Assembly: GCA_911728455.2 (NCBI GenBank) | Contig: OU452224.1 | Span: forward strand, 6,266,501-6,330,500 | Length of the DNA: 64,000 nt | Direction of reading: 5' to 3' | Source: Marthasterias glacialis | Lineage: Eukaryota > Echinodermata > Asteroidea > Forcipulatida > Asteriidae | Shown: positions 58,928-64,000 of the stretch, one piece after another | Position numbering within the stretch: the first letter of the stretch is position 1 | Layout: each line of letters begins with the position of its first letter | The notes under the pieces: model-generated | Database searches by the model: none | Told to the model about the DNA's origin: nothing | Seen by the model: only the letters and a program-made list of their open reading frames with translations | Position numbers and translations under genes: made by a program

Positions 58928-60169
58928 GCATCTGCTTTCTATTTCAATCTTGTTGCAGCATGGACCTTTATCACGCAAAACAATCAATTTGAAGTTACGC
59001 TGGAAAAAAAAAATCTAGCCGATAGTTTGATCTAACTCGAAAGACTTCTTCTGTTGCTGTTACATGCAGCCAATCAAAATTATTAGTCATTTGTAATGAC
59101 GTATGTTGACAGAACAGTATTTCCAAAGGCATTGTTGTTTCAAATACACTTGAATATGTGTGTGTACACAAATGTTGAAACAATGCCAAATCAGATCATC
59201 TGAACAATGAACAGAAAGTTCAATACTGGATCACCTGTAAACTGCAGTTGTTTTTTTAAGAGCAAAGCAACATCCAAAAGAAAATGTGTTGTTTCAATTA
59301 ACAATACATCAATGTGGAATCTGTTTGAACACAGTTGCTGAATAGTGCCAAATCAGATTACTTGAACAAAAAGTTCAACACTGTATAACCAGCAAACAAA
59401 ACATTTTTTAAGGGCAAAGCAACATTAATAAGGCAATGTGTTGTTTAATTAAATTTAAAACTGATCAACGTGTAATCTGTGTGTGTACAGACTTTGAATC
59501 AATTCCGAATCAGATCACTTGAGCAATGAACAGCTTAAGTTAAGCTTCTCATTATCACTCAATGACAATTATTACAATCAGTTGCTTTGCCTTAAGATTT
59601 AAAAGATGGCGTGATAAAGGTCTGAAACACTTCTTGTAATGTGGACGGTGAGTGGAAGGGAAGGTACACTGTTAGAAACAATTTGTCAAACCAGGACCAA
59701 AAAGGTCGCAAGGTTCAATCATTTCAATTTTGATGGAAACAATTATGTCCCAGAAAGAGAAGTCAACTGGGCACTCTCAAAAACATTCTTTTCCTTGAAA
59801 ATTCTGCCAAAATGGTTCGCAGTCTAAAACTTTCCAATTTCAAGGAGACTTTCATTAAAAAAAGTACAAAATACAAACAAAAACTTTGTGCGTTTTTACC
59901 AAACTGTTTGAGCTTTTTAACGTTAGTAAACGTTACATTAATTTTTCATCTCCAAAAGAGATATGTAAAAGGTCACACAAAGAAACCGTTACAACTCAAA
60001 ATTTTAACCTAAAAAAAACTTATGCTTTTCATCTCTAAAAGAGATATCTAAAAGGTAACAAGAAACTGTTACAATTTCAAACTTAAGCTCCTTGAAAAAA
60101 AATGTACCTTCCCTTTAAGTCCACATATAAAATAGTGCTGCAACTTGTATTGAAATAGAAAGCAGATGC
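58928..60169. mobile_element. Outer TIR element interrupted by a second element (right arm)
   Basis: GCATCTGCTTTCTATTTCAA (58,928) and its inverse ending at 60,169 bound this unit. It is the mirror of 21,440-22,695, with the same internal ~160-bp repeats (59,165-59,530) and the same inner element lodged in one TIR. The nested structure therefore predates the arm duplication. Confidence 0.75.
59641..60124. mobile_element. Inner nested TIR element (right arm)
   Basis: The ends are GTGGACGGTGAGTGGAAGGG and the inverse of GTGGACTTAAAGGGAAGGTA. This 484-bp unit is the counterpart of 21,485-21,962 and is one of the best-conserved stretches between arms (64 of 66 codons of an incidental frame agree). 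Confidence 0.7.
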
Positions 60170-62293
60170 ATTATGGGGGGCTTAAGGACTTTAAATATGG
60201 GGAGGGACATATAGATAGAGGGCAGTACAAACTTAGAGGGCGGTAGAGTCTGACATAAAGACAAAGTACACACAAGTGTTCATAGCCATGTTTTTTATTC
60301 ATATCTATTGGTGGGCAATGCCATCTATTCATATTTAAATTTGACCTTGAACTTGAAACAAACAAAAGAAAAGCACCCCGGCGCATGCAAGCCCCCCCTG
60401 GTGCTCGCACAAGTGTTCCCCGCCCACAGGTGCCAACAGACCTGTCAGTGAGCGCCCTCTATCAACACCATTCAGTGAGAGACTAAGTGCAATGTGTTCA
60501 GTTGTCCCCAATATTGATAGTCTGTGTGGCCAAAGCGCCCTCTGTTGACCATAACAAGGGAAGGATCTAATGAACTCTAATAATCAGTTGACTTGGACAC
60601 AGAGTCAGATGTATCTATCAACCACTCCTGGCATTGCTCATGGAAATAGCGCCCTCAGTGTCTGCTCTGAACTTTCTTTTTGGAAATTTGCGTTGCATAA
60701 TTGCATCCTGGTTTTTGATCCTATCAAATAAAATATCAAACAAATGTACGGTTTTTGCCAGTTTCCTTTAATAGTTTGCCATGTTTAGATTAAGGTCACT
60801 TTTCCTTTCAGCTGCACTGATCATATTTGCTAACGTCACAAAGAAGACCCAATTAAAACTCTGCCATTTTCTTAGTGTGTTCCTTAACGTTTTTTTAATC
60901 CAATATCTATTTAAATTTTGTTTTGACAAGAAGTCTTGACTGTCGTAGTGAAACATTATAACTGTTGGTGTTTAATTGATTTCTTCCTACTTAAGATGAT
61001 CATTAAATAATTTGAGTGGGTTTTCAAGTAACTAATGCATTAGCCGTGGTTGTAGTTCATGAACACAAACAGTGAATTGATTTTAATGTGTCTGTTTACA
61101 AAAACAATAAGGTGACTGTTCAAAGTACCATTGCATATGAAGCGTTTTAGTGAATGAGTCTTTTTATGTTTCTAAAGGAAACTCGAGCACAATGGCCCCA
61201 CTATCTATCTTTGAAACAAGAAAGAGGGATATGACCATAAATTTTGACGTCAAAATTCAGCACAATTTCAGTTCAACAATTCTCATAAATTAAATGTAGT
61301 TTATAATTTTTTTGTATTGCTTTTGAGAACTCTAGCTGAGTGATAGTAGTTTCCAATGCTTTTCAATTATTCCAAAGTGGAGTTTCTAATTGAATTGGCT
61401 GCCATGTTTACTTCAAGTTGAAACAGTTTGTTGAGTATAAAGATTTAAACCACAACAGTTTTCTGCATCCTTCTTTTGAGGCAACTTGTATAAAATAGAA
61501 GGTTCCGAATGTCCAAGTGATTTAAATTGATTTATTTGATGTTTTAATGGTGCCAAACTATTCTATTTCACTATTTCAAACTGGTTATTTTTAGATTTTG
61601 TTCACCATTTAGACTTAAGTGGCATTTGTTTGGCTTATTTTTAACTTGTTTCTTCCCTAAAGCTTTCCTGTTTTTCCACACAGTTTCCAGGATGCCAAAC
61701 TCTCCTGCTACTCAAAACAATGCAAGGCACTCATAGTTAGGAGTCCAAAGTACTTCACTTCACAAGTCAAGTCTGTAAACTGACATGTTTCCCAAATGAT
61801 AATTTTTCGGTAAGTGTGAGCTTCCATAACTTCACTATATCTACTACACTTCAAACTGACTGAAAAGAGTTTATTTGCTAAGGTTTAGACATGAGTTGCA
61901 CATGAATTTAGCTAAGTTCCAGCTGAATAGACTTATTTCTTTTTTAATTATTTTTTTTTTGAAGATATTTCCTTCTTACTCAATTTTTGAGACAACTGAA
62001 ATTGTTTTTAGTGTATCCATTCTCTTTAAATACTTTCTTAGAAGATTTAGTTAAATTTGTAAATTTGCTTGATCTTAGTGTAGACTAATTTGGTCCTGAC
62101 ATTTTCATTTGTGCATCTTGATCATCTAATGATGTAATGATGCATTCCTTGAAAATGCATTTTATTGGGTTTTAGTTGTTTCTTTGGTTTCCTTACACTG
62201 TTTTGAGTAGCATATCATCTCTGTATCAAGATCCTGGTGTGTCTGTTTTTAGCACCATACTCAGTTTGTGGCTCAATTTGTTGACGATGTGGT
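60170..62293. other. Right-arm sequence without recognised gene
   Basis: Noncoding DNA, the mirror of 19,319-21,439. It contains three GCGCCCTC words (60,450-60,660) and is the part best matched by the ancient copy at 10,668-12,640. Confidence 0.5.
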
Positions 62294-63035
62294 GGCAATT
62301 TAATGACGGATCCATGGGAGATCCCCACTTTTTGATTTGGACCTCCCTTCTTTTTATTCCCCTACATTTTGCCGGAAAGCCCTGTCATGTCTAAATTCTT
62401 CTTTTCCTATGTTACAATTACCTTTTGTACTTCAGCACTTTTGTACTTGTACTTTTTTTATTGGGGGGGGGGCATGATATACAGTTTTTGTCACACAATC
62501 TTTTTACTTTGAGGTACTCTACCTAGAGCACTTTGAGCATTAGTTTCCAATTCATGCATGATGCTTTCCTTATTGATTTGACTACAGTGTAACCAATGAT
62601 TTCATTGGTCTTGTGTAGTATTTGATCAGGCTGTTTGGCTCATCTCAACGCGTTTGCAGCGTTATGATGACTACTGAATGTATGATCTATGACGTTTAAG
62701 ACACATGCTACAACACAGGTGTCTTGCTGAATGGTGCATCTAAACGTTTGCAAAACGTCATGATGACCACAAAGTCATGCCCAGTCTCACTTGGTGAATA
62801 TATTTAAGAGTTTTTGCAAATTCCTGACGGTCAAATACTGTGCACTTCCAATACTCTAAATATGTCCCCCTATGAATTTTCTATCTCAACTGGTCTAAAT
62901 GCAAAGTACATTTAAGACACAATACCATGTGTGACCGACTCTAAGCCCGCCCCCCCCCCCCTTACATGACAGGACCTCCGGCCAATTTCACCTCCTCTCT
63001 TTTTCAGATCCTGGATCCGCCCCTTTTCAATCTGC
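62294..63035. mobile_element. TIR element with GGATCC ends, right-arm copy
   Basis: The left end is GGCAATTTAATGACGGATCC and the right end is the inverse of GGCAGATTGAAAAGGGGCGG. It is 742 bp long and the counterpart of 18,570-19,318. In the ancient copy, GACGATGTGGTGG is joined almost directly to CCTCAGTATT at 12,634-12,655, giving an empty site that supports both boundaries. Confidence 0.7.
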
Positions 63036-63221
63036 CCCTCAGTATCAAGGGCAACTATGGTGCCTTTTATCGACACAGGGTTTGCCAGTCCTGCCTCTAT
63101 TTTGTCCATGGTAAATTTAATTGAAGTTGTTACAAATTTGTGTACTGCACACTTTACTATACATCCCCATGTATAACAGATACCATGCACTTTTTACATC
63201 TTACATGTAAACCTATAATAA

Positions 63222-63960
63222 GCAGGCCCTGGGAAATATTGAATGATGGTTTTTACAGCCTTCTCTACTAGCCAACTTGCTCTAAATAACAACCTATGTA
63301 ACTATTTATAGTTCCTATTCTCTTGACTAACTGCAAATAAGTCCTTGAATTGTTAAAGGAATCTAGCTGTATAGTTTGTTCATTTAGTTTGCATCAGAAT
63401 CTACTGTGCTTTCTGTATCAATCAAAAACATTTTTCCTCTGCACCAATAAAAACAAAAGTGTTATATATTGACTATTGAATATGAACCACTCCTGATTGC
63501 TGTTTCACCTTTACTTGAAATTGAACAAGTGAAGAGGTCATTCAGAAATGACTCAAGGATTGTTACATGTAAGTCTTTAGCACATTATTACTTGCAAGTC
63601 TTTAGCACTAAGCAAATCTGCTAAGCAAAAACACTACTAAGGCTAAGGTGTTCTTACTTGAAAGTTGATGACAACAGTTCTATATTTACTGAACTATTCC
63701 TGATTGATATTTCAACTTTGTTTGAAGTGAAGAGGTCATTCTAAAAGCTAGAGCTCAATGTTTTGTGCCTTCTTAGTACATTTTTTTAAACACATTTAAC
63801 GACCTTAGTTGAAACTAACAAGGACTGTTACAATGTTACACGCAAGTCTTTATAAATAGCACTAAACTTGTTTAGAGATGGCTAATACGTTCATGTTTCT
63901 TCACTTCAGAATTGATGAAATGATTTCATAAACAACATTGTAGGCTTTCCCAGGGCCTGC
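63222..63960. mobile_element. TIR element GCAGGCCCTGGGAAA, right-arm copy
   Basis: Perfect 15-bp inverted ends at 63,222-63,236 and 63,946-63,960 bound a 739-bp unit, the counterpart of 17,664-18,384. It is the last complete element before the window ends. Confidence 0.6.
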
Positions 63961-64000
63961 TAGAGTCACAAATGCATACGACTGTTCCTTTGAAATTACA

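Larger units (their letters stand above)
46365..64000 (-). repeat. Right arm of the giant inverted repeat
   Basis: Reverse-complement partner of 17,624-36,195. The last bases of the window (TTTGAAATTACA) pair with TGTAATTTCAAA at 17,624, so the arm continues past the window. Its elements appear in mirrored order: exon block, ATGACCATC minisatellite, 90-bp array, three or more TIR elements. Private features here are an insertion at 46,928-47,254, a local duplication at 49,925-50,070 and an insertion of about 70 bp at 57,650-57,716. Intervening sequence is noncoding. Confidence 0.95.

Overview
The window reads as intergenic or intronic DNA of a marine deuterostome-type invertebrate, with an echinoderm-like flavour. 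It is AT-rich (by eye about 64% AT) and dense with short terminal-inverted-repeat (TIR) elements, minisatellites and tRNA-derived SINE heads, and it holds a decayed DIRS-type retroelement. The words TACATGTA and AGAGGGCGC recur. The taxon call is weak and rests on style, not on a diagnostic gene. I see no intact cellular protein-coding gene, no rRNA, no functional tRNA and no CRISPR array. The only recognisable coding material is the broken DIRS element.

The dominant structure is a giant imperfect inverted repeat. Positions from about 17,624 to 36,195 (left arm) are repeated in reverse complement from about 46,365 to the window end (right arm). Paired coordinates sum to about 81,600 over most of the outer arm. 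The sum drifts to between 81,250 and 82,450 nearer the centre because of indels. Hand-aligned pieces look roughly 90-96% identical. The right arm runs off the window, so the full arm is longer than 17.6 kb. A spacer of about 10 kb separates the arms. Each arm carries the same ordered set of older mobile elements and tandem arrays. Array copy numbers differ between arms, and some insertions are private to one arm.

Layout: 1-17,623 is outside the detectable palindrome. It has a 115-bp minisatellite (2,289-2,955), a small TA-flanked MITE (8,294-8,521), three copies of a conserved word of about 38 bp (9,658-10,537), an ancient third copy of part of the arm (10,668-12,775), a 32-bp minisatellite (15,179-15,611) and two TIR elements (15,825-17,006). 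17,624-36,195 is the left arm. 36,196-46,364 is the spacer: a SINE head, a third copy of an exon-like block, the DIRS element (gag, reverse transcriptase, RNase H and tyrosine-recombinase remnants, interrupted by a SINE and by a repeat block), then a cluster of nested foldback palindromes (43,226-46,131). 46,365-64,000 is the right arm.

No genes act together here. The window is best understood as a record of duplication, inversion and transposition. The strongest leads are the long diverged palindrome, the ancient third copies that reveal empty sites for arm elements, and an exon-like block with conserved splice signals present three times.
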